From Pseudooceanicola marinus (GTDB taxonomy: Bacteria > Pseudomonadota > Alphaproteobacteria > Rhodobacterales > Rhodobacteraceae), in the NCBI RefSeq assembly GCF_020177265.1, contig NZ_JAIVMC010000011.1, forward strand, positions 1-64,000: DNA of 64,000 nucleotides, written 5' to 3'. The notes under the pieces are model-generated. The model was not told where the DNA came from and did no database searches. It worked only from the letters and a program-made list of their open reading frames with translations. Made by a program: the position numbers and the translations under genes. Positions 18,563 through 28,338 of the stretch are shown here, in pieces. Positions within the stretch are counted from its first letter, which is position 1, and each line of letters opens with the position of its first letter.

Positions 18563-20083
18563 ATGTCCACCCCCAAACCTGTCGTCCTGTGCATTCTCGA
18601 TGGCTGGGGCCTGCGCGAGGAAACCGAGGCCAATGCCCCGGCCCTGGCCGACACCCCCACTTTCGACCGGCTGTGGTCCACCTGCCCCCATGCCACGCTG
18701 ACCACCTTCGGCCCCGACGTGGGTCTGCCCAAGGGCCAGATGGGCAATTCCGAGGTGGGCCACACCAACATCGGCGCCGGGCGCGTCGTCGCCATGGACC
18801 TGGGCCAGATCGACCTGGCCATCGAGGACGGCTCCTTCGCCAGGAACGAGGCCCTGCTGGCGATGATCGCGACGCTGAAGGACAGCGGCGGCACGGCCCA
18901 TGTGATGGGGCTGGTGTCGGACGGCGGCGTGCACGGCTCGCTCACCCATATCCTGGCGGCGGTGAAGATCATCGCGGGCGCCGGCGTGCCCGTGGCCCTG
19001 CATGCGGTGACCGACGGCCGTGACGTCGCCCCGCAATCCGCCAAGGGCTACCTGGACACGCTGGAGGCGGGCCTGCCCAAGGGCGCGCGCATCGCCACCG
19101 TCTCGGGTCGCTACTACGCCATGGACCGTGACAACCGCTGGGAACGGGTGTCCAAGGCCTATTTCGCCATGATCAAGGGCCAGGGCGAAAAGACCGCCGC
19201 CACCGCGCAGGAGGCCGTCGACCAGAGCTATGCCAGCGATGTCATCGACGAGTTCATCCTGCCCACCGTCATCGGCGACTACGTCGGGGTGGCTGACGGT
19301 GATGGCTTCTTCTGCATGAATTTCCGCGCCGACCGCGCCCGCGAGATCCTGCGCGCCATCGGGGAACCGGAGTTCGCCGAATTCGACACCGGACCGCGCC
19401 CCGCCCTTTCGGCCCTGCTGGGCATGGTGGAATATTCCGACGACCACAACGCCTACATGACCACCTGCTTCCCCAAGCGGGAGATCGTCAACACCCTGGG
19501 CGACTGGGTGTCCAAGCACGGCAAGACCCAGTTCCGCCTGGCGGAGACCGAGAAATACCCCCATGTGACCTTCTTCCTCGACGGCGGGGTCGAGAAGATC
19601 AAGCCGGGCGAGGATCGGTACATGCCGAAGTCGCCCAAGGTGGCGACCTATGATCTGCAGCCCGAGATGTCCTCGGTCGAGGTCACGGACAAGTTCGTCG
19701 AGGCGATCGAGAAAGGCTACGACCTGATCGTGACCAATTTCGCCAACCCCGACATGGTGGGCCACACCGGGTCGATCCCCGCCGCCGTCGCCGCCTGCGA
19801 GGCGGTGGACCGTGGCCTGGGCCGCGTGGTCGAGGCGCTGGAGAAGGCGGGCGGTGCGATGATCGTCACCGCCGACCATGGCAACTGCGAAACCATGGTG
19901 GACCCGGAAACCGGTGGGCCGCACACGGCCCATACCACCAACCCGGTGCCGGTGATCCTGTTCGGCGGGCCCGAGGGGGCCGCGCTGCGCGAGGGGCGCC
20001 TGGCTGACCTGGCGCCGACCCTGCTGGAGTTGATGGGGATGGAGAAACCGGCCGAAATGACCGGCGAGAGCCTCATCAAGTGA
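18563..20083 (+). CDS. gpmI: Phosphoglycerate mutase, 2,3-bisphosphoglycerate-independent
   Basis: A 506-residue glycolytic enzyme interconverting 3- and 2-phosphoglycerate with two manganese ions. The metal site begins at LDGWG, the phosphorylated serine is Ser63 in GQMGNSEVGHTN, and DGRD and TADHGN supply other ligands. AGGAG lies seven bases before the ATG at 18563. Its stop overlaps the GTG start of the EnvC-like gene, so the three genes gpmI, envC-like and ctpA are translated as one unit. Confidence 0.97.
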   Translation: MSTPKPVVLCILDGWGLREETEANAPALADTPTFDRLWSTCPHATLTTFGPDVGLPKGQMGNSEVGHTNIGAGRVVAMDLGQIDLAIEDGSFARNEALLAMIATLKDSGGTAHVMGLVSDGGVHGSLTHILAAVKIIAGAGVPVALHAVTDGRDVAPQSAKGYLDTLEAGLPKGARIATVSGRYYAMDRDNRWERVSKAYFAMIKGQGEKTAATAQEAVDQSYASDVIDEFILPTVIGDYVGVADGDGFFCMNFRADRAREILRAIGEPEFAEFDTGPRPALSALLGMVEYSDDHNAYMTTCFPKREIVNTLGDWVSKHGKTQFRLAETEKYPHVTFFLDGGVEKIKPGEDRYMPKSPKVATYDLQPEMSSVEVTDKFVEAIEKGYDLIVTNFANPDMVGHTGSIPAAVAACEAVDRGLGRVVEALEKAGGAMIVTADHGNCETMVDPETGGPHTAHTTNPVPVILFGGPEGAALREGRLADLAPTLLELMGMEKPAEMTGESLIK

Positions 20084-21270
20084 GGCCCCCGCGCCGCCTT
20101 CCCTGCCGGCTGACCCGCGCGCTGGCCCTGCTGGCGGGGCTGGCGATCCTGGTGCTGGCACTGCTGGGACAGGGGGCCCCGGCTCGCGCGGCGACCGATG
20201 CCGCCGCGCTGGCCCGCGCCGCCGCGTCCGAGCTGGAGGCAGCACATGACCGGCTGGACGGGGCGGAACGGGCCTCCGACCGGGTGGCGGCGCTGACCGC
20301 CACCATCGCCGCCTATGAAAAGGGCCTCTCGGCCATGCGTGACAGCCTGCGCGCCGCCGCCCTGCGCGAGGCCCGCATCCAGGCCCAGTTCGACGCCCAG
20401 CGGGACGAGATCGCGGCGCTTCTGGGGACGCTGCAGACCCTGTCCCGCGAACCCGCCCCGGTGCTGATGCTGCATCCCGACGGGCCGATCGGCACCGCGC
20501 GATCCGGCATGCTGATGGCGGAGGCCGCGCCGGCGCTGAACCAGAAGGTCGCAGAGCTGCGCGCCCGGCTGGAAGAGGCCCGCGAGCTGCGCGCGCTGCA
20601 GGAGGCCGCCGCCGACCAGTTGCATACCGCGCTTTCAGGCGTGCAGGAGGCACGCACCGCGCTCAGCCAGGCGGTGTCGGATCGCACCGATCTGCCGCGC
20701 CGCTTCACCGCCGACCCGATGAAGACGCAGCTGCTGGTGGCCACCGCCGAAACCCTGCGCGCCTTTGCCTCGGGCCTGTCGGAGATCACCGAGGGCGAAG
20801 AGGCCCCCGCGGCCCAGGATATCACCGCGCAGAAGGGGCAGATCCCCCTGCCCGTACAGGGCAGCGTGCTGCGCCGCGCGGGCGAGGCCGATGCCGCCGG
20901 TGTCACCCGCCCCGGCGTGGTGCTGGCCACCCGTCCCCGCGCCCTGGTCACCGCGCCGGTGCCGGCGACGATCCGCTATCTCGGCCCGCTTCTGGACTAC
21001 GGAAACGTGATGGTCCTTGAACCTCAATCCGGTTTACTCTTTGTTCTCGCCGGGCTCGATATCGTCTACGGAGAGATCGGGGAGGTGCTGCCCGCGGGGG
21101 CACCGCTCGGCCTGATGGGGGGCGAAGACCCCGCGCCCGGCGCAATTCTGGCCCAATCCCGGGACGGCTCTGGAAATGACCGCTCGGAAACGCTTTACAT
21201 GGAAGTCAGGCTGGGCAACGAGCCCCAGGACCCACTGACCTGGTTCGCAGTCACGAAGGACACGCAATGA
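20080..21270 (+). CDS. EnvC-like murein hydrolase activator with degenerate LytM domain
   Basis: A 396-residue exported protein: a signal peptide to about residue 37, a long alpha-helical coiled coil (about 40-240), then an M23/LytM-like domain (about 255-390). In the LytM domain the metal-binding His and Asp residues of active M23 peptidases are missing: the DYGNVMVLEPQSGLLFVLAG strand carries no histidine. This matches EnvC, which activates amidases instead of cutting. The GTG start at 20080 overlaps the gpmI stop, and its stop overlaps the ctpA start (ATGA). Confidence 0.85.
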   Translation: MRPPRRLPCRLTRALALLAGLAILVLALLGQGAPARAATDAAALARAAASELEAAHDRLDGAERASDRVAALTATIAAYEKGLSAMRDSLRAAALREARIQAQFDAQRDEIAALLGTLQTLSREPAPVLMLHPDGPIGTARSGMLMAEAAPALNQKVAELRARLEEARELRALQEAAADQLHTALSGVQEARTALSQAVSDRTDLPRRFTADPMKTQLLVATAETLRAFASGLSEITEGEEAPAAQDITAQKGQIPLPVQGSVLRRAGEADAAGVTRPGVVLATRPRALVTAPVPATIRYLGPLLDYGNVMVLEPQSGLLFVLAGLDIVYGEIGEVLPAGAPLGLMGGEDPAPGAILAQSRDGSGNDRSETLYMEVRLGNEPQDPLTWFAVTKDTQ

Positions 21271-22661
21271 TGAAGAAATTCGCCATGGCAGCGATCAGCG
21301 GGATGACCGTGGCGGTGATCGCCACCACCCAGATCGCCCCGCCGCTGCTGGCCCAGGACGCGAGCCGGGACAGCTCCGTCTACGAACAACTCGACCTCTT
21401 CGGCGACGTCTTCGAGCGCATCCGCAACCAGTATGTCGAGGATGTCGATCCCTCCGACCTGGTCGAAGCGGCCATCGACGGCATGCTGACCTCGCTTGAT
21501 CCGCACAGCAGCTATCACCCGCCCGAACAGGCGGACGACCTGCGCGTGCAGACCCGGGGCGAGTTCGGCGGCCTGGGCATCGAGGTGACCCAGGAAGAGG
21601 GCTTCGTGAAGGTCGTCACGCCGATGGACGACACCCCCGCCTATGACGCGGGGATCGAGGCCGGCGATTACATCACCCACGTGGACGGCGAATCCGTTCT
21701 CGGGCTGACGCTCGACGACGCGGTGAAGATGATGCGCGGCCCCGTCGGTTCGGAGATCGTCATCACCGTGGTCCGCGAAGGCGAGCCGGAGCCCTTCGAC
21801 GTGACCATCGTGCGTGACACGATCAAGCTGACCGTGGTTCGTGCCCGCACCGAAAGCGACTCGATCGTGCTGCGGGTCTCGGCTTTCAACCGCCAGACCT
21901 ACCCGACCATGGTCGAGAAGCTGAACGAGGAGATCGAGGCGGCCGGTGGTCTCGACAACGTCAACGGCATCGTGCTCGACCTGCGCAACAACCCCGGCGG
22001 CCTGCTGGATCAGGCAATCCTGCTGTCCGACGCCTTCCTCGACAAGGGCGAGATCGTCTCGACCCGCGGCCGCGAGGCCGGGGACGGCGAGCGGTTCAAC
22101 GCCGAAGCCGGTGACCTGGTCGACGGTAAGCCGATCGTCGTGCTGGTCAACGGCGGCTCCGCCTCCGCGTCGGAGATTGTCGCGGGCGCCCTGCAGGATC
22201 ACCGCCGCGCCATCGTCGTGGGCACCAAGTCCTTCGGCAAGGGCTCGGTCCAGACGGTGATGCCGCTGCGTGGCGACGGCTCCATCCGGCTGACGACGGC
22301 GCGCTACTACACGCCCTCAGGCCGCTCGATCCAGAACCTCGGGATTTCGCCCGACATCGTGGTGCACCAGCCGCGTGTCGATCCCAATGCCGAGGAAGGC
22401 GAGGAAGAGGAACAGGTGGATCGCCCCCGCCGCTCCGAGGCCGATCTGCGCGGGACCCTGGACAACGACTCGCTGAGCGAGGACGAGATCCGCCAGATCG
22501 AGGAAGAACGCGCCCTGGCCGAAGAGGCCGCGCAGCTGCGGGACGAGGATTACCAGCTGGCCTATGCCATCGACATCCTGCACGGGCTGGCGGCCCTGGG
22601 GCCGCAGTACCGCGCCCCCGCCATGCTGGCCGGAGAGACGGACGCCAGCGAAGGCAACTGA
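21267..22661 (+). CDS. ctpA: Carboxy-terminal processing protease, S41 family
   Basis: A 464-residue periplasmic serine protease. After a signal peptide (to about residue 30) come an N-terminal helical part, a PDZ domain (about 90-175) and the S41 catalytic domain with the serine in NGGSASASEI and the lysine in VGTKSFGKGS. The C-terminal 80 residues are acidic and coiled. CtpA proteases trim cell-wall hydrolases and tail-tagged periplasmic proteins; coupling to the EnvC-like gene suggests joint control of peptidoglycan remodelling. Confidence 0.94.
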   Translation: MMKKFAMAAISGMTVAVIATTQIAPPLLAQDASRDSSVYEQLDLFGDVFERIRNQYVEDVDPSDLVEAAIDGMLTSLDPHSSYHPPEQADDLRVQTRGEFGGLGIEVTQEEGFVKVVTPMDDTPAYDAGIEAGDYITHVDGESVLGLTLDDAVKMMRGPVGSEIVITVVREGEPEPFDVTIVRDTIKLTVVRARTESDSIVLRVSAFNRQTYPTMVEKLNEEIEAAGGLDNVNGIVLDLRNNPGGLLDQAILLSDAFLDKGEIVSTRGREAGDGERFNAEAGDLVDGKPIVVLVNGGSASASEIVAGALQDHRRAIVVGTKSFGKGSVQTVMPLRGDGSIRLTTARYYTPSGRSIQNLGISPDIVVHQPRVDPNAEEGEEEEQVDRPRRSEADLRGTLDNDSLSEDEIRQIEEERALAEEAAQLRDEDYQLAYAIDILHGLAALGPQYRAPAMLAGETDASEGN

Positions 22662-22686
22662 GCCGCGACGCATCGCTGAGACCAGA

Positions 22687-22716
22687 CCCCCGCGCAGGCC
22701 CTGCGCGGGGGTTTTT
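22687..22716 (+). terminator. Rho-independent terminator of gpmI-envC-ctpA
   Basis: CCCCCGCGCAG (22687-22697) pairs perfectly with CTGCGCGGGGG (22701-22711) across a three-base loop and is followed by TTTTT. Confidence 0.95.
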
Positions 22717-22749
22717 CCTTGCCGTGTCGAACCCGCGACAGCGCCCCTG

Positions 22750-23712
22750 TCATCCATCCATGCGCAAGACCACCGCGCCACGCTTGTGCCGCCCCTCGAC
22801 GCGGGCATGGGCGGCGCGCGCCTCGGCCATGGGGAACACCTCCCCGACCAGCGGGTGCAACTGCCCCTCGGCCCAGAGCTTCACCAATGCCTCCAGATCC
22901 TCCGCCCGGTCGGCATTGACGTGGATCTTCACCCGCCTGCGCGCCCATGGCCAAAGCGCCGCCGCGATCTCCCGCAGCCCGAAATTCAGCGGCACGAAGA
23001 CACCGCCGGGACGCAGCAGCGCCCGGGCCTGCCGCACCGACAGCGCCCCGAAGGTGTCGAGCACAACGTCAAAGCTCTGCCCCAGGGCGGCCAGATCGGC
23101 GCTGCGATAGTCCAGTGCCGTTTCGGTGCCCAGCTCGCGCAGCAGCGCCAGATTGCCAGCGCTGGCCATGGCCGTCGCCCGCGCACCTAAGGCCGTCGCG
23201 ATCTGCACCGCCATGGCGCCCACCTCGCCCGATCCGCCGGTGATCAGCACCCGCTGCCCCGGCTTCAGCTGCGCCACGTCACGCAGGAAGACCAGCGCGG
23301 CCAGCCCGCCGAAGGGCAGCGCTGCAGCTGCCTCGGCGCTCATGCCTGCGGGGCGGGCCACCACGCAGGCGTCGGGGCCGATCACCAGCTCCTCGGCATG
23401 CGCCCCCGCCGGCACGAAGCCCAGCACCTGCTGGCCCGGGCTCCAGGGCGACCCTTCGCCCGCCTCCGTCACCTCTCCGGCAAAGGCGCTGCCCAGCACC
23501 GGCTGCCGGGGGCGCCGCCAGCCGAACATCGCCCGCCCGACAAGCGCCAGCACGCCGGGAAAGGCCGCCGCCCGCAACCGCCAGTCGGCCGTCGTCACAG
23601 CCGCCGCCTGCACCCGCACCCGCGCGCCTTTCGGCTGTAGCTCGGGCCGCGCCCGCTCGGCCAGGTGCAAAACGTCCGGGCCGCCATACGCTCCGTAGAC
23701 AATCGCTTTCAT
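22750..23712 (-). CDS. Quinone oxidoreductase-like MDR dehydrogenase
   Basis: A 320-residue medium-chain dehydrogenase/reductase. The N-terminal part is the GroES-like fold (VLGSAFAGEVTEAGEG), and the NADP site is ITGGSGEVGAMAVQIA. It lacks the cysteine-rich zinc lobe of alcohol dehydrogenases, so it belongs with the zinc-free quinone oxidoreductase branch. The ATG at 23712 is placed seven bases after GGAG; two GTG codons just upstream are less likely starts. It is divergent from a LysR gene. Confidence 0.88.
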   Translation of the reverse strand: MKAIVYGAYGGPDVLHLAERARPELQPKGARVRVQAAAVTTADWRLRAAAFPGVLALVGRAMFGWRRPRQPVLGSAFAGEVTEAGEGSPWSPGQQVLGFVPAGAHAEELVIGPDACVVARPAGMSAEAAAALPFGGLAALVFLRDVAQLKPGQRVLITGGSGEVGAMAVQIATALGARATAMASAGNLALLRELGTETALDYRSADLAALGQSFDVVLDTFGALSVRQARALLRPGGVFVPLNFGLREIAAALWPWARRRVKIHVNADRAEDLEALVKLWAEGQLHPLVGEVFPMAEARAAHARVEGRHKRGAVVLRMDG

Positions 23713-23802
23713 CACCACGCTCCATCGCTGTTGCGCAGGATCTAACGCCTCAGCACACTCAACAGAATTGACTGAAAGGGTATATCACCCATAAAAAATT
23801 GC

Positions 23803-24705
23803 ATGGATATATCCCAGATCTCCTTCGACTGGAGCCGCGCGCGCGCCTTCCTGGCGACCGCCGAGACCGGCTCCCTGTCCGCCGCCGCGCGGGCCCTTGG
23901 GCTGGCCCAGCCGACCTTGGGCCGCCAGGTCGCACAGCTGGAGGAGGATCTGGGCCTGGCCCTCTTCGACCGCACGGGGCGTGCCCTGGTGCTGACGCCC
24001 GCAGGCCGCGCCCTTTTGCCCCGCGCCCGCGCCATGGCCGAGGCGGCGCTGGCCTTCTCCCGCGCCGCCGCCGGGCTGTCGGACCAGATCGACGGGCGGG
24101 TCGTCCTCACCGCGTCGGAATTCTACGCCGCCTTCCGCCTGCCGCCGGTGATCGCCGCACTGCAGGCCGCGCATCCGGGAATCGAGGTGGAGGTCCGCGC
24201 CTCCAACGACGTCTCGGACCTGGCCCGGCGCGAGGCCGACATCGCCCTGCGCAACACCCGCCCCGAGGACCCCAAACTGATCGGCCGCCGCCTGGCCGAT
24301 GACGAAGGGTATTTCTACGGCAGCGCCAGCTACGTCGCCTCACTGGGGACGGTCACTGGCCCCGCCGACCTCGCCTCGGCACGCTTCCTCGCCTGGGACC
24401 AGGGCCCGGCGCTGGCCGACCTGCTGACGGGGATGGCCGTGCCACTCGGCCCGCACAGCTTCCCGGTGACGACGGGCAGCCACCTGGTGCAATGGCAGAT
24501 GACGCAAGCCGGGCTGGGACTGGCGGCCTTCCCCCGCGCCGAGGGCGACGCGCATCTGACCCGGGTGGCCCACCTGGCCCCGGTGCCCTTCCCGGTCTGG
24601 CTGGTGGCGCATCGGGATCTGGCGCATTCGAAACGGCTGCGGCTGGTCTGGGACCTCCTGGCAGCCATGCTGCCTCGGGCGGCGGGCCCCTCCGCGGGAC
24701 CGTGA
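23803..24705 (+). CDS. LysR family transcriptional regulator
   Basis: A 300-residue LysR regulator with its helix-turn-helix near residues 20-42 ([18 protein letters not shown]) and an effector domain behind. It is 90 bases from the divergent MDR dehydrogenase, the usual sign of control. TTGACT (23768-23773) lies 16-17 bases ahead of CATAAA, very close to the ATG, so the transcript may have almost no leader. Effector unknown. Confidence 0.9.
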   Translation: MDISQISFDWSRARAFLATAETGSLSAAARALGLAQPTLGRQVAQLEEDLGLALFDRTGRALVLTPAGRALLPRARAMAEAALAFSRAAAGLSDQIDGRVVLTASEFYAAFRLPPVIAALQAAHPGIEVEVRASNDVSDLARREADIALRNTRPEDPKLIGRRLADDEGYFYGSASYVASLGTVTGPADLASARFLAWDQGPALADLLTGMAVPLGPHSFPVTTGSHLVQWQMTQAGLGLAAFPRAEGDAHLTRVAHLAPVPFPVWLVAHRDLAHSKRLRLVWDLLAAMLPRAAGPSAGP

Positions 24706-24809
24706 CAGACGACGCAGACCTCGTTGCCCACGCTGTGCCGGAAAGAGGTGCCGAGGACATCAGCAGCCCGCCCCGCGAAAAAGGAAAAGGCGGATCCGCG
24801 GACCCGCCT

Positions 24810-24874
24810 CATACGATGGCTGGAAATACTCCCGGGGGCGTCGCGGCCCCGCCGCGACCGGGGGCAGCGCCCCC
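24810..24874 (-). repeat. 3'-end structured repeat, copy A
   Basis: Read on the minus strand, 49 bases after the gcdH stop: hairpin GGGGGC/GCCCCC (24860-24874), a second hairpin GTCGCGGC/GCCGCGAC (24840-24858), then CCCCCGGGAGTATTTCCAGC (24819-24838) and CATCGTATG. Same architecture as copies B, E and F. Confidence 0.75.
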
Positions 24875-24922
24875 TTGCCCGTCCGGCGCCCTTGCGGCGG
24901 CGGGCGGGCAACCCGCCCAGGA

Positions 24923-26149
24923 TCAGAAGAACGCCTGCAGCCCGGTCTGCGCCCGGCCGAGGATCAGCGCATGCACGTCATGCGTCCCCTCGTAGGTGTT
25001 CACCGTCTCCAGGTTCTGCGAATGGCGGATCACCTGGTATTCGATCTGGATGCCGTTGCCGCCGTGCATGTCCCGCGCCTGGCGGGCGATATCCAGGGCC
25101 TTGCCGCAGTTGTTGCGCTTGATGATCGACACCATCTCCGGCGCGGCCTTGGCGGCGTCGAACAAGCGACCCACCTGCAGCGAAGCCTGAAGGCCCAGCG
25201 CGATCTCGGTCTGCATGTCGGCCAGCTTCTTCTGGTAGAGTTGCATGCCGGCCAGCGGCTTGCCGAACTGCTTGCGGTCCAGGCCGTACTGGCGCGAGCG
25301 GTGCCAGCAATCCTCGGCCGCGCCCATCACACCCCAGGCGATGCCGTAGCGCGCGCGGTTCAGACAGCCGAAGGGCCCCTTCAGGCCCGACACATGGGGC
25401 AGCAGGGCCTCTTCGCCCACTTCCACGTTGTCCATGACGATCTCGCCGGTGATCGAGGCGCGCAGGGACAGCTTGCCGTCGATCTTCGGCGCCGTGAGAC
25501 CCTTCATGCCCTTTTCCAGGACGAAGCCACGGATCGCGCCATCATGGGCCTCGGACTTCGCCCAGACGACGAAGACATCGGCAATCGGCGCGTTGGAGAT
25601 CCACATTTTCGAGCCGACGAGGCGATAGCCGCCCTCGGTCTTGATGGCGCGGGTCTTCATGCCGGCGGGGTCCGACCCGGCATCGGGTTCGGTCAGGCCG
25701 AAACAGCCGATCCATTCGCCCGAGGCGAGCTTCGGCAGGTATTTCATCCGCTGCTCTTCGCTGCCGTAGGCATAGATCGGGTACATCACCAGCGAGGACT
25801 GCACGGACATCATCGAGCGGTAGCCCGAATCGACCCGCTCCACCTCACGCGCGACCAGGCCGTAGCTGACGTAGCCCGCGCCGATGCCGCCGTATTGCTC
25901 GGGCACCGTGACGCCCAGGAGGCCCATCTCGCCCATCTCGGCGAAGATCGAGGCGTCGACACCCTCTTCCAGGTACATCTTCTCGACCCGGGGGGCGAGT
26001 TTCTCCTGCGCGAAGGCATGGGCGGTGTCGCGGATCATCCGCTCTTCCTCTTCCAGCTGTTCGTTCAGCAGGAAAGGGTCTTCCCAGGAAAAGCTCGACA
26101 TGTTCGGGCGGTCCTTTTCCTTCAGGACCGGACGGTTGGCGGTGTCCAT
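24923..26149 (-). CDS. gcdH: Glutaryl-CoA dehydrogenase
   Basis: A 408-residue acyl-CoA dehydrogenase that oxidises and decarboxylates glutaryl-CoA to crotonyl-CoA in lysine, tryptophan and benzoate breakdown, passing electrons to [23 protein letters not shown] contains the arginine that binds the free carboxylate and is specific to this enzyme; [14 protein letters not shown] is the FAD/substrate site, and the catalytic glutamate is in [24 protein letters not shown] precedes the ATG at 26149. It is divergent from a LysR gene. Confidence 0.95.
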   Translation of the reverse strand: MDTANRPVLKEKDRPNMSSFSWEDPFLLNEQLEEEERMIRDTAHAFAQEKLAPRVEKMYLEEGVDASIFAEMGEMGLLGVTVPEQYGGIGAGYVSYGLVAREVERVDSGYRSMMSVQSSLVMYPIYAYGSEEQRMKYLPKLASGEWIGCFGLTEPDAGSDPAGMKTRAIKTEGGYRLVGSKMWISNAPIADVFVVWAKSEAHDGAIRGFVLEKGMKGLTAPKIDGKLSLRASITGEIVMDNVEVGEEALLPHVSGLKGPFGCLNRARYGIAWGVMGAAEDCWHRSRQYGLDRKQFGKPLAGMQLYQKKLADMQTEIALGLQASLQVGRLFDAAKAAPEMVSIIKRNNCGKALDIARQARDMHGGNGIQIEYQVIRHSQNLETVNTYEGTHDVHALILGRAQTGLQAFF

Positions 26150-26269
26150 TCTCTCTCTCCTCGACGGGAATCTGGCTAGGCGTTTGCCCGCAACCTAAGT
26201 CATGGACCTTTCCACCGCCAACGCGTAATTCTGGCAAAGCTATGAGTTTCCCGAATAGGCGGCCCGAAA

Positions 26270-27166
26270 ATGCGCAAACCCTACATACCCTCCGTGGGTG
26301 AGCTTGAAGCCTTTTGCGCATGCGCCCGGGTGGGCACGACCACCGGGGCGGCGCGGGAACTGGGGCTGACGCAATCCGCCGTGTCGCGTTCCATCGCCGC
26401 GCTGGAGGACCGGCTGGGCGTGGCCCTGTTCACCCGGGCCCGGCAACGGCTGGCCCTGTCGGACGCGGGCCGCAGCTTTCGCGGCGAGGCGGAGGCGTTG
26501 CTGGCGCGGCTGGATGCGGCGGCTACCTCCGTCATGGCCTTCGGCGGGCAGGAGGCGGTGCTGCGCATCTCGGTCCTGCCCAGCTTCGGGCGGTCCTGGC
26601 TGATCCCGAAACTGGCCGATTTCCGCGCCACGATGCCGGGGATGAGCTTCGACGTGGCCGCGCGCCTGGCGCCGGTGAACTTCGACACCGATCCCTTCGA
26701 CCTGGCGATCCAGCGCAGCGCGCAGCGCGCGGGCGGCGCGCATCACCTGCACCTGCTGGACGAAAGCCTGGTCGCCGTCGCCTCGCCGAAGCTGGCGCGC
26801 TCCGGCCCGCTGTCAGACGAGGCGATGCTGGCGCTGCCGCTGTTGCAGCAATCGACGCGCCCCACCCTCTGGCCCGACTGGTTCCGGGCCAGCGGCGTGG
26901 ACCCCCGCCGTGCCCTGCGCGGGGCGCGGTTCGATCATTTCGACATGGTGGCCGACGCCGCCGCCGCTGGCCTGGGCGTCGGCCTCGTCCCCGAGGTGGT
27001 GGCCGAACGCGCCCTGGCCGAGGGGCGTCTGGCCCTGGCCTCTGCACGGCGGCTGGAGACGGGAGAGGCCTATACGCTGATCTACCCCGAACGGTCCGAG
27101 GCGCTGCCGGGATTCGCCCGCTTCCGCGACTGGCTGGCCGCCGAACTGGCCGGCATCTGGGCCTGA
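26270..27166 (+). CDS. LysR regulator, likely controller of gcdH
   Basis: A 298-residue GcvA-like LysR protein, with helix-turn-helix around ARVGTTTGAARELGLTQSAV and effector domain with the LAIQRS segment typical of the GcvA subgroup. It faces gcdH across 120 bases, the same layout as the gcdR-gcdH pairs known in other proteobacteria. A glutarate-related inducer is an inference from that context. Confidence 0.88.
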   Translation: MRKPYIPSVGELEAFCACARVGTTTGAARELGLTQSAVSRSIAALEDRLGVALFTRARQRLALSDAGRSFRGEAEALLARLDAAATSVMAFGGQEAVLRISVLPSFGRSWLIPKLADFRATMPGMSFDVAARLAPVNFDTDPFDLAIQRSAQRAGGAHHLHLLDESLVAVASPKLARSGPLSDEAMLALPLLQQSTRPTLWPDWFRASGVDPRRALRGARFDHFDMVADAAAAGLGVGLVPEVVAERALAEGRLALASARRLETGEAYTLIYPERSEALPGFARFRDWLAAELAGIWA

Positions 27167-27180
27167 GAGCCCCCTCCCGG

Positions 27181-27226
27181 GCGGGGGCCTGCCCCCGCAC
27201 CCCCGGAGTATTTCCGGCCAACGTAT
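27181..27226 (+). repeat. 3'-end structured repeat, copy B
   Basis: Starts 14 bases after the LysR stop. Hairpin GCGGGGGC/GCCCCCGC (27181-27188 with 27191-27198) is followed by CCCCCGGAGTATTTCCGGCC (27200-27219) and AACGTAT. The second hairpin seen in copies A, E and F is absent. Confidence 0.75.
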
Positions 27227-27343
27227 AAGCACAGGACAGGTCAAGCGCGGGCCGACCGGCGACGCCCCGCGCGGGTGCGCTCCGGGCGGTGGACTTCACC
27301 CGCCTGCGGCGTAGGATGCGCGCGAAATGCAAGGAGTTGTCCG

Positions 27344-27835
27344 ATGACACCCGAAGAGAAAGCCGCCCTGCCCTATCGCCCCTGCGCCGGTGTCATGCTG
27401 GTGAATGAGCTGGGCCTGGTCTTCACCGGCCAGCGCAACGACATGAAAGCGGGCGAGCCGCCGGCCTGGCAGATGCCCCAGGGCGGCATCGACGAGGGCG
27501 AAACCCCGGAAGAGGCCGCGCTGCGCGAGCTCTGGGAAGAGACCGGCGTGACGGCGGACAAGGTCACGCTGGAGGCGATGACCGACGACTGGATCCTCTA
27601 TGACCTGCCCGAGCACCTGCTGGGCAAGATCTGGAAGGGCAAGTACCGCGGGCAAAAGCAGAAATGGGCGCTGATGCGTTTCCATGGCAGTGACGCGGAT
27701 ATCGACATCGCCACCGAGCATCCCGAGTTCACAGAGTGGAAATGGATGGCCCCCGACGAGCTGGTGGAGAACATCGTGCCCTTCAAGCGCAGCGTCTACG
27801 AGGCCGTCCTGGCCGCCTTCGGGGACAAGATCTGA
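27344..27835 (+). CDS. rppH: RNA pyrophosphohydrolase (Nudix)
   Basis: A 163-residue Nudix enzyme that removes pyrophosphate from the 5' end of mRNA and so starts decay. The complete Nudix box begins at [14 protein letters not shown] and continues [21 protein letters not shown] at the start and the length are typical of RppH. AAGGAG precedes the ATG at 27344. Its stop overlaps the start of the next gene by one base (TGATG). Confidence 0.95.
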   Translation: MTPEEKAALPYRPCAGVMLVNELGLVFTGQRNDMKAGEPPAWQMPQGGIDEGETPEEAALRELWEETGVTADKVTLEAMTDDWILYDLPEHLLGKIWKGKYRGQKQKWALMRFHGSDADIDIATEHPEFTEWKWMAPDELVENIVPFKRSVYEAVLAAFGDKI

Positions 27836-28314
27836 TGCGCGCGCTTCTCCTCTCCGCCCCGATCCTGGCGCTCGCCAGCCAGGCCAGCGCGCTGTCCTGC
27901 CTGCCGCCCGATGCGGTGGCCAGCTACCAGCGCGCCGACCAGGCCGCCGAGACCTATGTAGTCCTGCTGGGGGACTTCAGCTTCGACGCGCCCGAGCTGC
28001 CGGAGCGGGACCTGACCAATCCGAATCCCGAGGAACACCGCTTCCCCGCGCAGTTCGAGGGCCAGGCCCTCGGCCCCGAGGGGTTCACCGGCCGCTATGC
28101 CCTTGACATGGAGGTCACGCTGACCTGTGCCGGGCCGTGGTGCGCGGGCGTGCCGGCGGGCGGCGCGGGGCTGGCCTTCGTGGAAATGACCGACACGGGT
28201 TATGACCTGCGCCTCGGCCCCTGCGGCGGACAGTATTTCGCTGCCCCCGAACCGGCCATCACCGACCGGATCGCGGCCTGCCACGCAGGCGACACGGGTT
28301 GCGCGGCGGAGTGA
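27835..28314 (+). CDS. Small exported protein of unknown function
   Basis: A 159-residue protein with a signal peptide ending about residue 19 (LASQASALS). The mature part has six cysteines (in SCLPPD, LTCAGPWC, GPCGG, ACHAGDTGC), which suggests disulfide bonds in the periplasm. I do not recognise the family. It is translationally coupled to rppH, but a mechanistic link between a periplasmic protein and an RNA enzyme is not evident. Confidence 0.75.
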   Translation: MRALLLSAPILALASQASALSCLPPDAVASYQRADQAAETYVVLLGDFSFDAPELPERDLTNPNPEEHRFPAQFEGQALGPEGFTGRYALDMEVTLTCAGPWCAGVPAGGAGLAFVEMTDTGYDLRLGPCGGQYFAAPEPAITDRIAACHAGDTGCAAE

Positions 28315-28338
28315 TCCGCCGTGCCCGGCCCCGCGGCC

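Noticed and set aside
18455-20653. A 732-codon open frame antisense to gpmI and the EnvC-like gene
   Set aside because: It is a by-product of GC-rich third positions; the product has no recognisable motifs while the sense strand encodes complete enzymes.
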